Shown: positions 11,653 to 25,107 of the stretch, in pieces
How the letters are laid out: each line of letters opens with the position of its first letter
Position numbering within the stretch: the stretch's first letter is position 1
DNA from: Pomacea canaliculata
Taxonomy: Eukaryota > Mollusca > Gastropoda > Architaenioglossa > Ampullariidae
NCBI RefSeq assembly: GCF_003073045.1
Contig: NC_037600.1
Location: 17,910,419 to 17,974,418 of the forward strand
Direction of reading: 5' to 3'
DNA: 64,000 nt
The notes under the pieces: model-generated
What the model saw: only the letters and a program-made list of their open reading frames with translations
Told to the model about the DNA's origin: nothing
Database searches by the model: none
Position numbers and translations under genes: made by a program

Positions 11653-14600
11653 TTACTCAAATAGTCCAGAATCTGAAAATGTCTTTTTCATATTTCAATT
11701 TTTCTACAAAGACCTCATCTTTACTGTTTTAGGTCTTAGGGCAACTTTTGTGGGATTTTTTTCTCCTTTCTAAGCTTCCTTATTTTATGCAAGTATTTTC
11801 ATGACAACTAATAATAACCTTATAAAACAGCTGATTTGCTATTGCAGCTGGCTTAATAACATTCCAGAGGTTCTCACGCTCACTTGCATTCTAACATTTA
11901 ATCATTAAAATCTGCAGTTAGTGTTTATCTATGATTGAAGAAATAACATCATGCGGGTATTAAGCCTAGAGTGGCAATTCATTTATTTTATACATGCTAT
12001 TTGGACACACATGATTCATAAAATAATGTTTATTAGGGTCTTGATAGGGTTGTTAAAATGCCTTCCCATTTTCTTATCAATCTGAGATATATTCTTGATT
12101 ATCAATGGGGGGAAAAAAAAAACATAGGACCTCAAAGTAGGAACCATTCTTTCAGGCATGCAATAGCTCCAGATGTTGAACTTATAAGCAAAGCTAAGCT
12201 TTGTCTAAAACTCTCAATTGTTGCTTGCAGGTTTAAAAAAAATTCTGCTGGCAAATATCATTTAACCCTTTTGACATCACTGGATCAGTTTTCTCCTAAT
12301 TGTGGTTATAGCTTTAGCTTACTATGAAAGTAGCAAATAATTCTTTGCCTCCAAGAGCAAAACCTCGTTCAAATAACTGTCACAAACAGGAGGTTATGTC
12401 ATTTTTCCTTCGTAATTCAAGAAATGTTTATTTGTTTTGTAAAATATCTTTTTCCCATTAACCTAAAACAAAGTATGCCATTATTTTAGAAAACAAATCA
12501 TGGATAGCTAGATGCATCTATATTTGCATTTTTCACAATTCAAATATACAATTAGGGAATATACATTGTGCTACATATTCTTATAGTTAACTTTCATATC
12601 TGTGGTGAACATGCAAGGCAAACTATAAATCATGAATGGCTTGATTTTGCAATTAAAAATATTGTTGAAGGTATTTGCAGTCTCCACTGGAGGGGGTCTA
12701 AACTGGCTTTTAACAAAAACTATTGTTTACTCTGTACATACATGCATAAATGCACAAAAACCTAGAATATCTAGTAAATTGTGTTTACATTTCGAAGATC
12801 CAGGCAGAAAACTAACAGAAAGTAACTAAACAAACAAACAAAAACTAACAAAAAATGTGTATTGATATGCATGTAATTAACATAGCAAAGATCATTGCAT
12901 AATACTTAAAAGTTGCATATTTGTTACAAGCAAACTGCTAGGTTTTTTTTTTTAATACGGTATGAAAATGAATGGAAAGTTTAAAATAAGCATCCACTGT
13001 CAACACTTTTATCCTAATTTTAAAAAGCATAAAATTTGCTTGCATTATCTGTATCTTTCATACATTGTATCTGCTGCTTAATTCATATTTCCTTTACAAT
13101 AGACCTGGAAACTTAAGAGACATTTTGCATCACATGATTCATGTATAAATGACATTTTTTTAACCCATTCCAAGAGGTGTTCAATTTTAACTCAGTTACC
13201 AAGGCTATTTGTATTTTTAAACTGTACATGCAGGTACATTCCACATCAAAGACAGTTCTCTATTCAACAACATACAGGCCATAAAACTCATGCACTCGTC
13301 TGTTAGGAAACTAGGATATCTAATTTTCATTTCAGAAAATAAACAAATACTAATATATGAATTTGATAAAGGCAATTAAGTATTTTAACCTTTGTGCTGA
13401 CTCCAACTAAGACATGGGCTAAGAATTTTTTAAATGGTTAACCCTTAGTATTATTGATTTGACCCCAAATACAACCCTAAGCCTCCTACTGTTCAGGGCA
13501 ATGTTCTGCTGCCATCTACTGGCAGCATTTATTTTTGAGGGAAAATGCAAAGATGAAAGGAACTTTATATATTTACTGTCTCACTAACTTGCTCCATGTT
13601 TTGAGCCTCAAAACAGTGGCAGAAGGCCACCTATTAAACATGTATTCTGGTCTCTTTGAAGAAAAACAAATGTGCAAAGTTAGCCAACCTGTGAAAGACA
13701 GAAAAGCCCTTAAGATAACTATAACTTCTTGTAAGGTATTGTGTCTCCATTCCACAGTCGCTATTTCGTGTCATCTACTGCAACAGAGACTTCAAAGAGG
13801 CACACCTTGGATGTCATTTCACAGCTAGTGCAAGCCAAAGATTTGGTTGCTGACTTAGGTGGAAGGTACCTGATAACAGTTGACCACTTTGTTAAAGTAA
13901 AAATACGCCAGACCACCAAGGCCTAAAATCACTCTGTAGCATGAATTTCAAATTTAAATTGCCACATTTGTTTCATTAAACTAAAAAACTAAAACTGAAC
14001 GCACTTTTTTGACGGTAGTATGGTAAAAAGTTTACATAAAATTACATACTTCACTAAGTACACATAAAAATAAGGAAGTCCACTGCACTACAAGGGGTAA
14101 TGGATGATGAGGTTAAATGACACAATGCTTGCACTGTGACATAAGGACTTGGTAAGCGAGCGTTTTATGCAATCAAAACTTGTGAAATGAAGACTGGACT
14201 TTGCTGACATATGATGACTGTCAGTCTCAAACCACCTGACTTATTGCATGCAGCCCATAAGAGGTTCGCAGACCACACTCTGAGAACCACTGTTCTAAAG
14301 GGCATTCTAAGAAGTAGTTTAACAGTGCATGTGAATACATAAAAAATATATGTTAGCACAAATAATTCTGAATTTTTAAGATCATCACTGAAAAAAAGAC
14401 AAAGCAAATTACCAAGAAATCCAACCCCCACAGAAAAAAAATATTAACTGAGCTTCCTTCTTAAGTAGGCTTGGTTATCTTTTAGTGCCAGTTGAGGCTT
14501 TTCAGTGTGCACAATTTAGAATCTGCTTTTCTCCCCCTGTTAAGAAGTTTCATCATAAAAGAATGCATATTGGTAATGTGTTGCAATGTGTGCCTAATAA

Positions 14601-15950
14601 GTAAGTAATGAACTGTATCCCCATTATGTAGCTGCCAGAGTCACTGATCTGTATGCGTGTTAATTGAAAAACATCAATAATTGATCACAGAATGAAATAC
14701 ATGATCTAAAACAAAAATGACAAATCAGTTGAACACAACAATATAGACGTCATATACAAACAGGAGTAATGACTACATCAGCTTACACATTAATAAAGAA
14801 AAAAAAAACTTTACAGCCAATAACAACTCCCTCTCCACTAAGATACTGTGCCTGCATGACAAACTATAGAAGCGCCAAAGCTAATGTGAGACTCATTTTA
14901 CTACAGACTCTCCCTTCTACACAAACAAACCCAGAACTTCTGTTTTAGGATAAGTTCCTAATTATTCACTTCTAGAAATTGTACCCATTGAAGTGTTCTG
15001 TGTCTTTTTTTAGCCAATGAAAAGTCCTCAAACATGATCAAAAAGAGGCAACAGCTTTCCATGGTTTGAAATAATGCCTTAAATTCTGATTAAAATATTT
15101 TATGCTAACAGGATTTGCTTGCACTAAATAATGGGTTCTTTTGTTGCGAAATCAACATAAAATGATAAGCATTTAAAATCAAATATAATATATTCAAAAG
15201 AATGTGCTTAATACCTGAATAGTTATCATTATATAGGACATAGCATTCTTGCAAAGTGTGCCATCTTTTCAACTCACTGAGGATGATCAATTTTCCAGAA
15301 TTCTCTTATCTGCTTACACAGCTATGCTCAAATTCATGTCCACACACACACATGCACGCAAATATGGGCACATGTGCACACACACACACACATGTAAGTT
15401 CAAAACAGGAACCAGAACTGACTAGTTTTATTAAATGCGATCAAAGATTATGGTCTTGACATGGTCTGATTAAGCACCTTTGAAATACGAATACCCATGG
15501 ATTCTATGAAGAATTCTAAAGATCATACTAGGAAGGGTTTCAACCAAACAAGATTTGATGAAGTGAATGCCGGCTAACATCAAGGTCTTCGGCAATTCCC
15601 TGTCCTTGTTCAACAGCTGTTTTGGGTCATGATCATGTTTCGTGTGGTCTTCAATATAAAGCACTACTTAAAGACTGCATTTTGACAAGAGTGATTCGTT
15701 GCTTGCATGTTAGGGAAAATTAGCAAAGCTTCATGGGATGTAAAACTGATTAAATGAGTGTTTTGTTATTGCCTCCATGCTACTGATGATTGACAATATG
15801 TGGCAATGAAGACTGCCATGAATAAAGAATATAAGCACAAAAATCAACCATGTTGAAGTGATTTTATATCTGTTCACTCATGTCAAACAGTAGAAACAGC
15901 ATTCACTCTTGCTAAAAAAAAAAAATGACCAGGGTTTAAAAAAATCTAAC
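11653..15950. other. gene-poor AT-rich stretch
   Basis: No host exon supported. It includes the perfect hairpin at 13,507-13,527 and a CA microsatellite at 15,344-15,391. The only ORFs are short (under 100 codons), without recognisable motifs and unsupported by codon pattern. It may be partly NR5B 3' UTR or intergenic. Confidence 0.4.
13507..13527. repeat. perfect short hairpin
   Basis: TGCTGCCA, a five-base loop TCTAC, then TGGCAGCA. It is a perfect 8-bp stem in otherwise AT-rich sequence. Confidence 0.8.
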
Positions 15951-15954
15951 AGCT

Positions 15955-16290
15955 GATTAGACTTTTTAGTTTAGTTTATTCCTTGTTGCCCCCTTGAGGA
16001 GCATAGGGCTGCAACACCTCACCAGCAAACCCGGTTTTAGGCAGCCTCCTTCAATTGGGCCCAGGTAGTTCCGATGTCCTTTGCCTCACTTTGTACTGTT
16101 CTTTTCCAAGTCTGCTTTGGTCTCCCAACTCTCCTCTTCCCCTGAGGGTTCCAGTCAAGTGCCTGCTTGGCAATGGTGTCAGCTGGTTTGCCGCATTATC
16201 CAGTCTCTGACCATTAGGAAGATTCTTGGTGATAATATGCAACCCTGTCTTATGCCGGTCTTCACTACAAAAGGTTTAGTGAGTTTTTAG
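15955..16290 (-). mobile_element. LINE remnant, internally shortened
   Basis: On the minus strand, a frame reads VKTGIRQGCILSPRIF, the reverse transcriptase block 4/5 motif. Within 100 bases another frame reads ALDWNPQGKRRVGRPKQTW, then KRTVQSEAKDIGTTWAQL and a PQGG tail, which is the typical C-terminal end of many animal LINE ORF2 proteins. Several hundred codons that should separate these motifs are missing, so this is a deleted, dead copy. A (CA)n tract follows at 16,326. Confidence 0.8.
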
Positions 16291-17039
16291 ACCTTTTACC
16301 TACATGTAGCTAAAATGAAATCAGGCACACACACACACACACACACACAAAAAAGCAGTCGAAGACAAACTGAGATGTTACCTTCTCTTCTGCCACATCT
16401 CCTATTTGCCCTGCACACTAAACTGTGATGAAATTATGCATGGTATAGCAAAGTGAAAAATTATACTAAGACTATTTTTTTTTACAGGTGCAGGTCCAAA
16501 GCCAACGATATTGACAAGGGAAATACTTGCCTCCATACTCATCATTAACATAAAAAATCCCATTTCAAGATGAACTATACAAAAAGAAAGCTGTCCACCC
16601 TTATGATCATGTAAATGTAATAATGGACATCTTACCAACTGAAAACTCTTTGCCTTACAGGAGTTGTTTCTTTAATACAACCAGAACTCACACATCACAG
16701 GGTAGGCTAAACGGTTCTTTGACTTTGCCCCAAATATTAAAATATCTAATAAGAGATCTAATAAAACCAGATGTATATACAGTCACCAGGCACATTATTT
16801 TAAGGAAATAGCAATTTAGACATCAACAGCTTTAATCAGCAAAGTTCTGTGCTGATTTTTTAAATATGCATGTGCATTTCAACATGCAAATGCAATGCTG
16901 CTTGCAATGAGGAGACAGGTGCAGCTGCTGATATCTAAGACCATGAAACTACTGGTTCACTCCCTTCAATACCTCAGATCAATACCTGAAACTGCCAGTA
17001 CAGCTTGACAGATAAATCAATGTCACAGACCAGTCCATG

Positions 17040-18060
17040 CCCTCTGTGTTTTTCGGAGTGTTTAACCCTTTCGTGGCTGATGGATTGAAAGTATATGTCG
17101 AATGTATGATGAATAGTTTAGAACATTAGTTGGAAAGTGTTAACGGTGAAAGAAAGTGTGTAGTGAACAAAGTTCACTGGTAGGTTTTGGCTGAAAAGAG
17201 TTATGGAAATTTACTCAGGCCCGGGATACCTAGAGAAGAGGACGTGCCCGAGTCACGAGTGTACATCTCCCGAGTGAGATTGTTGTGTAGTAGAGGGTAG
17301 TGTCTATCGACCCTAGATGCTGCGCGGTACTGACCCGTTGTTGGATTAGCCCACCTAGACGAGGTATGACATCTTTTATGTATTATTTATGCAAGTGTAT
17401 TAATGACATCTTTTGTGAAATTGAAATGGAACTTATGCAGGTTTTGAAGTTGAAAACATGTGAGAAAAAGATCCGTGAATTGAAGAATAAGTTCAGAAAT
17501 TGTAGTATAGTGTGACCTCGAGTTACAGGTTTTAATTGTATGGACTGAAAGAGCTGGAGATCTACTGGATAAAGAAGAATCGCCTCCCAGGACCATTCCG
17601 TGATCAAGGTGTTTTGGTTCAGCACCCAGCAGCACGTGGGCTAGGAGACCCACGAGGTCACCATGGATTACCTCCCCTGTGACCCCGGGAACTGCCTGAC
17701 CCACACGGCCAATGTGTACGGCCGTTGTGTGTGTATTCGTGTATTGAATTATAGGTGGTGGGACATGTGGAGAGCAACGACCCTACGAGGGATGATGAAC
17801 TGTGAGTAAAGTACTCAACGATTGCTAGTGCGATCGTAAGCTAGACGATGAACTGGAACTTTGTGGTTGAACAGGAGAGAGCACGAGGATTGTAATCCTT
17901 ATAATTGATCGGGGAAGTGCCCCGGAGGTAAACATTATAATTATTGCTAGATGTTTGTCACCTGTAAAGTATTGTGTTGAGGCAAGTTGTTATTTATGCA
18001 TATGTGTTTTGTAATCTGTAGAGTCCTGAGCCATTCAACAACTTGATAACATGATTTGGG
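17040..18060. other. unclassified block of distinct composition
   Basis: About 1 kb that is visibly richer in G and C and in CG dinucleotides than its surroundings (for example GGCCCGGGATACC at 17,218 and GTGACCCCGGGAACTGCC at 17,680). There is no long ORF, no tRNA boxes and no clear terminal repeats. It looks inserted and repetitive but could not be assigned to a family. A solo terminal repeat of an old element is possible but unproven. Confidence 0.4.
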
Positions 18061-18343
18061 CAGCCACAGGCAATCATTTTGTTGTTTTGAAAGAAAGCAT
18101 ATTTGTCTGGTTCAAGTGTGTTGTAAAGCCACCTGAGTCGTGACCATCAAACTTTCTTCACTGAGAACTCACACCTTCCACCAATGCCACTGCTGTTAAT
18201 CTTCAGGCACGAGATGTATGCAAATAAACACAGTCTTCTCAAAGAATCCAAAATCTGTCTTTTCTCTGTGAGAGGGAGCAAATCAATAATTCACTGGTGC
18301 CATCTTTCAACTCATCCCTTCAGCTGTAAACATTGTCTATTTT

Positions 18344-21300
18344 TCAATCTTTCACAGCATTTTCCCCCTTCAGAAGTTCTACAAGCAGACCACAGGAAGT
18401 CAAAGATGGAGGAAGAACGGTGAGCAACTTTTCTTTAGCAATGAATGAGATACGGGCCAGCTCTGGAAGCCGCAGCAGCATTTCCCCAAACTTTAAAGGA
18501 CTTTGCACATAATGAGAGCTGGTGTATTCTGCCAAAGCTTCCGTGAGTTTCTCCTGATAGTCCCGAATTTTTCCAGGTTCTTTAAGGCCCTTTACATCTG
18601 CGACAGAGAATTAACTCTTTGAGCAGAGAAACTACTTTATTTAAAGGCTAATACAAGGGTCACATGTGCTGATGACTTGAACAACCCCACACACACATTC
18701 CATTGGATATCATGTCGTGCCCTAGATAATTAAAAATAATAATAGACAATTAAAAAACTCTTATAGTGAACTACTATAGTAAGCTACTGGATTTCTGCCT
18801 TAACTCAAATGTGATGTAATACTTGAGAAATAATCTGCCATTAAAAGATAAAACACCGTGACATAAAAAAAATAAAATTAAATGTATCATAAAAAAAACC
18901 CATATAAGTAAATGTATCAAATCTTATCACATGGCACGTGGTTAGACGAAATACATCTGAAAATGTAGACATATCAGCTACCTGGTGTGATCAATAGCAG
19001 AACCTTGAGAGCAACATATTCATACTGGTCCATGTGAAGGGACTGAAGACTTTGTGTGATGCTGTGAAGACGATTAGCGACATCCCCAAACCCATATGCC
19101 GCTGCCTCTTCAATTGTAACTGACCGTTCATCAGACAGGTTGAGAATGCTGGAGTTTGAAACCGATCGCCAACAAACCCCCAAGGCCAGAAGATCAGACC
19201 AACAGTTTTGCAATAACAGGATCTGGTCATCAGTCTGTAGTAAATCAAAATGATTTTTGATGATTCACTCTCCTTTTATTAAGAAGATGTCAATTTCATT
19301 TTCACAGGGTACCATTTAATCCAGAGAAAAGCCCCCAAAACTAAAAAAGGTAATGAGATAGATTGCATTCAAAACATAAATTGCTGTTCCTAATGCATTC
19401 AAGCCTAAAACTAGCCACGGTGCTTAAATATAATAACAGCTCCACAACAGTGTCTCCTCCCTTCTTTTTTACTATTTTGCTTTTCATAACAGCCAGTGCC
19501 TTTAATAATTCCACCAACAATCCCGCAACTACAGGACATAATTTCACCAATCAGCATAAAATCTTGTTACCCTCACAATCTCAGGAATTTATAAAATTCA
19601 CTTTCAACTGACCGATATTGCACCAAATTGAGGTAGGTTGCGTGCCCAGCGAACAAGTTTGTAAAGTCGCAACTCTGTCAGCTGCATGAGGAAATTATAG
19701 AATGCCGTGGTTTCATCCATGTCAGGAGTTGCAGCCTGGGGAATTTCATCATCAACCAAGAGGGGTTCTAGGTTCATGATGTCAGTCAGCAGCTCAGGCA
19801 CTCGTTGTGCATCACCATCAGGAATCTGACCGAACATTCAAATACTACAAGCACCAAGGTACATGAAATGGTTTTAATAATAAACTTCTGTCCACTATAA
19901 AATGTTAAATGACATTAATATTTTATCTACATTTTAATATATATGAACACAGACGTACATACTCTACTTTTTTAAACTTTTTTTTATTAAAGCCCTGGCT
20001 TTGAAAGGTTGAGCACAAATGTTTACTTGATTATCTGACCTGCTGTGCGTGTGTGTTAGAGTGATTTAAAATGGCCACTAGCTGCCGATGACTTTTGCCC
20101 CCATCTGCCCCCGGGCTGAATAGGTCACCGCAGCTACCAGACATGCCCGGCATTCTGGACTCCTCACAATCGCTGCCAGATTGTCCCAGTGACCGCTTTG
20201 TCTTCCGCTGTAGGGAGTTTGCCTTGGGCTTCCCATGTGGAGAGCATCCATCATAGGAACTCCTTCCACCTCTCGTTCTGTCAGGTCTGATGGCTGCAAT
20301 TTGAGTGAAGAAAAATATTAAGATATGCAACTGATCGTGAAGGAATGCAAAATTTAAAGGGCATATGCTTGAATATTAATAAAACTATTAAAATGTAAAG
20401 TAAGTTTAAAATACATAATAGGCTAATGGCATAAATAATAGGCATAATGAAGGATTAAAATCACTGCTGCTATTTACTGATGGCTGCACTCTGTGTCCAC
20501 TGTAAGGATTCTCTGCAGCACACTTGTAAGCTCTTCTCAAATGCCCAACAGGCTATCCATACATTATTACTATCATCCTCAAAAACATATCAAACTTATT
20601 TAGAACCCTTTATCAATAGGTGGGGTGGTGATCACAGGCGGTGGTGCTAACTACCTTAGAAATCAAATGTCTTTCTCACCCTACCAGTACTTGCTGTTGG
20701 GGTTGAGAAAGCTGAGGTGAAACGGTGTGCATTGGAACATATTGTCAGGGTTAGGACTGACAAATGAATGTATTCTCCATAAAATAAAGAGAGAAAATCA
20801 GATGACAAGGATGAACAGCAGAAATGACACAAACACAAAGAAAACTGAGATTTAAAAAAAGCTTATTTTTTATTGCTTTTGTTTCCTTATCTTTCTCTAC
20901 GTCATTTCTTTACTCATAACCAGGAATAACAATATTCAATATTATCAGTTCATTCCCCTTGTGACTGACACAAAAAACATCTGAGTTTGGGTGCAATGTT
21001 TGTACTTTCACAAATGGGCAGCAATTCATGCCTGTAACAGTATCCATTCACCATCTACAAAAGCGGCCCCATGGTCATTTTCTGCTTATCTAACCCAACA
21101 ATTATGCCAGGTGAAGGTCATCGGTACAAATGACACAAACAAAAGGCAATTGAATTTTTAACCTTTATTTTGATTCCTCTCGTTTGTTTTTTTTAATTTG
21201 TTTATTCCCACCAGTGACAAACATAGGGTATTGCATCTGGGTTTGTTCTCAATTGGCGGTCACCAGGGGAACAAACCGAAAATGTTGAATATTGATTTTC

Positions 21301-24300
21301 GCACTTGTAAAAAAAAAGACAGAGATACAGAGAAAGATAAAGAAAAAAAGCAATCAAAACAAAGTTTAAAAACTTCAGTTGTCTTTATGTACGTGTCATT
21401 TGCACTGTTCACTCTTCTCTTCTTTATATTTTTTGGGTGGGTGGGGGAAAGAATACATTCAGTCCTATCTATGGCAGTATGTTCAGATAGAAGCTGTTTC
21501 ATCTCCCATTTCTAAGACCCCATAGCAAGTAATGGTTGGGTGAGAAAGAGGCTTGATTGCTAGGGGAGTTGGCAGTGCCTGTGATCTCTATCCTGCCAAT
21601 CTGTCAGGGTAGTAATTGGAGAGGACTGACTGATAGTTGTCAGCAACCCATGTACTCCTACCTTCCCTCATATGGGTGAAACCATTCTCTTCCTATGGTA
21701 CGAAGACATTCCGCCTTTAAAAGATGTATATTTGTTTTGCCAAAAAGCAGCACAGGCATTTAAATTTAAAACTGCCTTTCCAAAATAAACTGTTCGTTTG
21801 GAGTAAATCTTTCTATTTCTCATCTATAAAAGGGTTTTCAGACCTTCAGTCAAAAATGTTGAGAGTTTAAAAACTTCCATATAAACATATAAGGGATTTT
21901 ATTTTTCATAAAAAATTATTTAAAATAAATGCAAAATTGTTGACCCACAAAATATTTCACAATTCCATATACAAACTTTATGGTATATAGGTCCTATACA
22001 CATATGATTTATATAAAGCTTCTGTAATCATTAAACACTACTAAGTTATATGTATTCAGTTGCACTGATGCACTTAATTTACAAATCCATAATCTGAACT
22101 AGTTTAGTCTAGCTGCATCAGTCAGAATTATGTAAATAAGAAATATGAATGTTCTTCATTAATACTAATAACAGCTAATTCCATATACTCTGTAAGTGGA
22201 AATCAATCCATTAACTATAGCATTAACGGGTAGAAGTAGTCAAAACATTTCCTGTCATATCAAAACTGAACTGATTAGTTAACATTCAAGACCTACATAT
22301 TTTTAACAGAATGGTGAATAAAGATGTTATCGTACCTTCTAATTTCATGCCAACAATCAAACATTTGTTGAATCTGCAAGCTGGGCACTTTTTGCGATTG
22401 TAAGCATTTATTTCACAGTCGGACTGTTTGTGACAAACAAAAGACTTTTTGTTCTGTACTGTGCGCTTGAAAAATCCTTTGCAGCTCTCACATGTGAACA
22501 CCCCATAATGGTATCCTGTTAAAAGCAAAAGATATTTTTAAATTATAGCATTGTGTCTGCCAACAACCTTCTTAACTTCTCTTAAGCATCACAATTTATG
22601 TTTCAGTTTTCTGACACTACCATGTTGACATTTTATTACTGTAGCAATGTTAATGTTTGCTGACAAATGCAATAATGAGAAATTAGATTTTCTTCTGTTG
22701 TCTTTGTCCACCTGCTATGACAGATGATACCATCAAGATTATTCTCAAAGTGCTAGTTATTGAAACTTCCCTGCCAAGACCAAATACTCTAACACCATTG
22801 TCTTAGCAATACTAAGCAAAAATAAACATTACGCATATTGTGATTCCCCCACCTCCTCCAGGAATTATCTGACAGTAATGTTTCAATACGAACATAAGTG
22901 CATCCAAGAAATGGGATGTACTAAAAATGATGTACTGGGTATCTTTACAAATATTTATTACTTTTGTTAAAATAATTACAATGTTAAAAGTTATCCATAA
23001 AGTTTTCTTTGATAAAAAAAATATAATGACAGAATATCAAAAGAGGAATAAATAAACACATACACAAAAATAAATAAATAAAAGGGACAAAACTATACCT
23101 GAAAGTTTATCCCCACACACTGGACAAGATCCAGTCATGCCTTCTGCAGAGTTTGAGTCTGCTACCACCACAGCCCCATCAGCTATATCAGCCCCTGACA
23201 TATCAGGCATCAGCTGAATACAGGATTCAGTTCCAACAGGAAGTCTGCTAGTCTGAACATCACCTTGGTGCATCACTACACGATAGTTTCCACCCTCGCT
23301 TTCAAACTCCCCCACTATCACATCATTGGCAGGAGATGGAACTGAGGCATTATCATTATTGTAGTAAATTATGATCTGTGGCTGGTGTCTTTCTCCTGAA
23401 CCATCTTCTGTAGAGGAAGGCTGAGTGGATATTGCTGCTGACACTGTTGGGAGGCTGGTATTGGCCTCCTGCTTAATGTTGGCCTTGATGTGCTGGGAAG
23501 CTAAGGCTGTTAAAACGTTCACCATGCTAACATCAGAGGAGCTTGCTGATCCACCCACCGTGGTGCTACTCACTGCAGAGCGTCCCTGATTTAATAAGAG
23601 CTGTGCTGCTACACGTTCTTGGATCGTCAAGCTGATATTTTTTTCATCTTTTTTGAATGGAGCTGTCAATGAAGTGTCCATGCAGGTCTCTATGCTCATC
23701 TCACTGGAGGATGCTGCAGTGTGCATCAGTCCTGAAACTGGCTCGTTCATACCCTTGAGAAGATGGCTAACCACCTTGCTGCTGGGCAGTTTCTTTTCCA
23801 TTTTTACCTGTTCTCTCTTTGTCTTGTCTCCACGTGCTTCTGCTGATGTCAGTGTTTGTGATATGGCTTGCAAGAGGACAGGTGAAATTCCTAAGTCCCC
23901 TGAGGCACTCATACCTTGGCATACAAAAAAACTTATGTTACAAGTAAATTCACATAGATGAATTATAATGAAAAAAAAGCTCATGTGCATAAAGGTTCAC
24001 AAATAAATGCCATGTGAGTTTATGTCAGTTAAAAAAAAAAAAGCAGTGTATTACAACTGTGCAAATATATATATAATCTTCACTAATGTGAAAACAAAAA
24101 CTAAAAACTGAATTGTATCACTACATAACAAGAAGAAATTGGTGGACAGGAAATAAAGCTTGCTCACTGAAGATGAACTTAAAGCAGCTGAGCAGAAGAC
24201 GTGTTACTACCATGCTTGATAATTCTAACTGATTTTTAAATTTGTTGACTAAGAGGAAGGGTGGTGAACAGTGTGATTTATTCTTTCACTCCTTGTCGCA

Positions 24301-24863
24301 CAGATATCAAACCCTGTTAAAAACTGCACAATTCTGACCACTGATTCTATGTATGTCCCAGTCATCACCTCAGGAAAATATCTATTTAAATTTTATAAGA
24401 ACTTAATCCATCTTGTAAACTGAAAAACTACCTTCGGTCGAAACGACAACGGTTATAAATATCGTTGCATAAGAACAAAGACTGATTTGACAAATAACAG
24501 TGCTGCGCATAATAATTTTTTTAATAGCACTTGCAAACACAAACACCCACCCTCTCTCTCTACACACAGAGAGAGAGGAAGGGTGGGTAAGGCGAAACAA
24601 GGAAGCGAGCAAGGTTTCCGAGAAGTGTGAAGGCCGCGAAGATCGCACATGGTAGGCCTATGTTTGAAAACAAAGCGATCGGGCGGGACCTAATTATGCA
24701 ACCCTCCAACTTCGGAATCACTAACACGTGCTACATATCATGTACTCACTGTTCCAATTTAAACGAACAGATTCCTGAAAAGTAAAGATCAAGACGACCC
24801 AGCATTCGAACTGTGAAGGAAGATCGCAGCTGACCAGAGATTTTGAGTTATACCTCCGGCCAT
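18344..24863 (-). CDS. NR5B1: nuclear receptor NR5B (HR39-like)
   Basis: Ligand-regulated or orphan transcription factor of the NR5 family; fly HR39 is the reference member. Coding exons: 24863-24854, 23914-23099, 22515-22336, 20293-20040, 19825-19613, 19234-18982 and 18597-18344; phases close to 659 aa. A long Ser/Thr-rich N-terminus (to about residue 265) precedes two zinc fingers: [19 protein letters not shown]-box [10 protein letters not shown], and CHKQSDC ... [17 protein letters not shown]. The FTZ-F1-type box follows as [21 protein letters not shown](S/T)Y matches HR39 rather than FTZ-F1. The ligand-binding domain covers about residues 425-659, with [18 protein letters not shown] and an AF-2 helix GLLVELLKG near the C-terminus. 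The start ATG gives MAGG, and a 10-nt first coding exon splices in frame to MSASGDLG. Confidence 0.92.
20294..22335 (-). other. large NR5B intron
   Basis: Two kilobases separating the zinc-finger exon from the FTZ-F1-box exon. It is AT-rich with poly-A/T tracts (21,185-21,195, 21,308-21,318). No exon, RNA or mobile element is recognised. An ORF at 21,198-21,515 is low-complexity Lys-rich and is not supported. Confidence 0.6.
24545..24588. repeat. inverted repeat (CT/GA hairpin) in NR5B intron 1
   Basis: ACCCACCC plus (TC)n, a 6-base ACACAC loop, (AG)n, then GGAAGGGTGGGT. The arms pair over about 17 positions with a two-base bulge. It lies about 270 bases inside the first NR5B intron, next to GC-richer sequence with a GGGCGGGACC box near 24,680, consistent with a promoter-proximal element. 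Confidence 0.75.
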
Positions 24864-25016
24864 GACCTTTGTGACAGCCTGTCGTCCTTCACAGTTCTCC
24901 AACCCAAGTACCAAGACAAGTAAACAACACAGGCAGAAACACAAGAAAAGCGTCGAGTGTAAACAAAACAAGAAATACACGCTTACAGCTTAGTATGAGC
25001 AGTAAGAGAATTAAAT
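24864..25016. promoter_or_regulatory. divergent promoter NR5B / ZZZ3
   Basis: Only about 150 bases separate the NR5B start codon (minus) from the first plausible 5' exon on the plus strand at 25,017. The two genes therefore probably share a bidirectional promoter. No TATA box was found, which is usual for such promoters. Confidence 0.55.
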
Positions 25017-25107
25017 ATGGCGTCTGACCGATTTTTTCCCTCTGCCAACTACTACGAGGATGAGATTACGTGTTTCCGCGAAGCATACATGCTGAGGCTC
25101 TTTGAAG
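25017..25107 (+). other. candidate upstream exon / uORF before ZZZ3
   Basis: An ATG in good context opens a frame MASDRFFPSANYYEDEI, followed by a strong donor GAAG|GTGAAA. Spliced to the ZZZ3 exon at 25,781, its frame does not join ZZZ3. It would run past the ZZZ3 ATG and stop at a TAG 42 bases after that exon begins, making an overlapping uORF. A second acceptor at 25,203 would instead give a 43-residue peptide ending EDFCQERASACL. Which, if either, is used cannot be told from sequence. Confidence 0.35.

Noticed and set aside
17040-18060. Solo long terminal repeat of an LTR element.
   Set aside because: No defined ends, target duplication or internal coding were recognised; kept as unclassified.
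21198-21515. 105-codon ORF in an NR5B intron.
   Set aside because: Low-complexity Lys/Asp run caused by A-rich sequence, with no motif and a mirrored ORF on the other strand.
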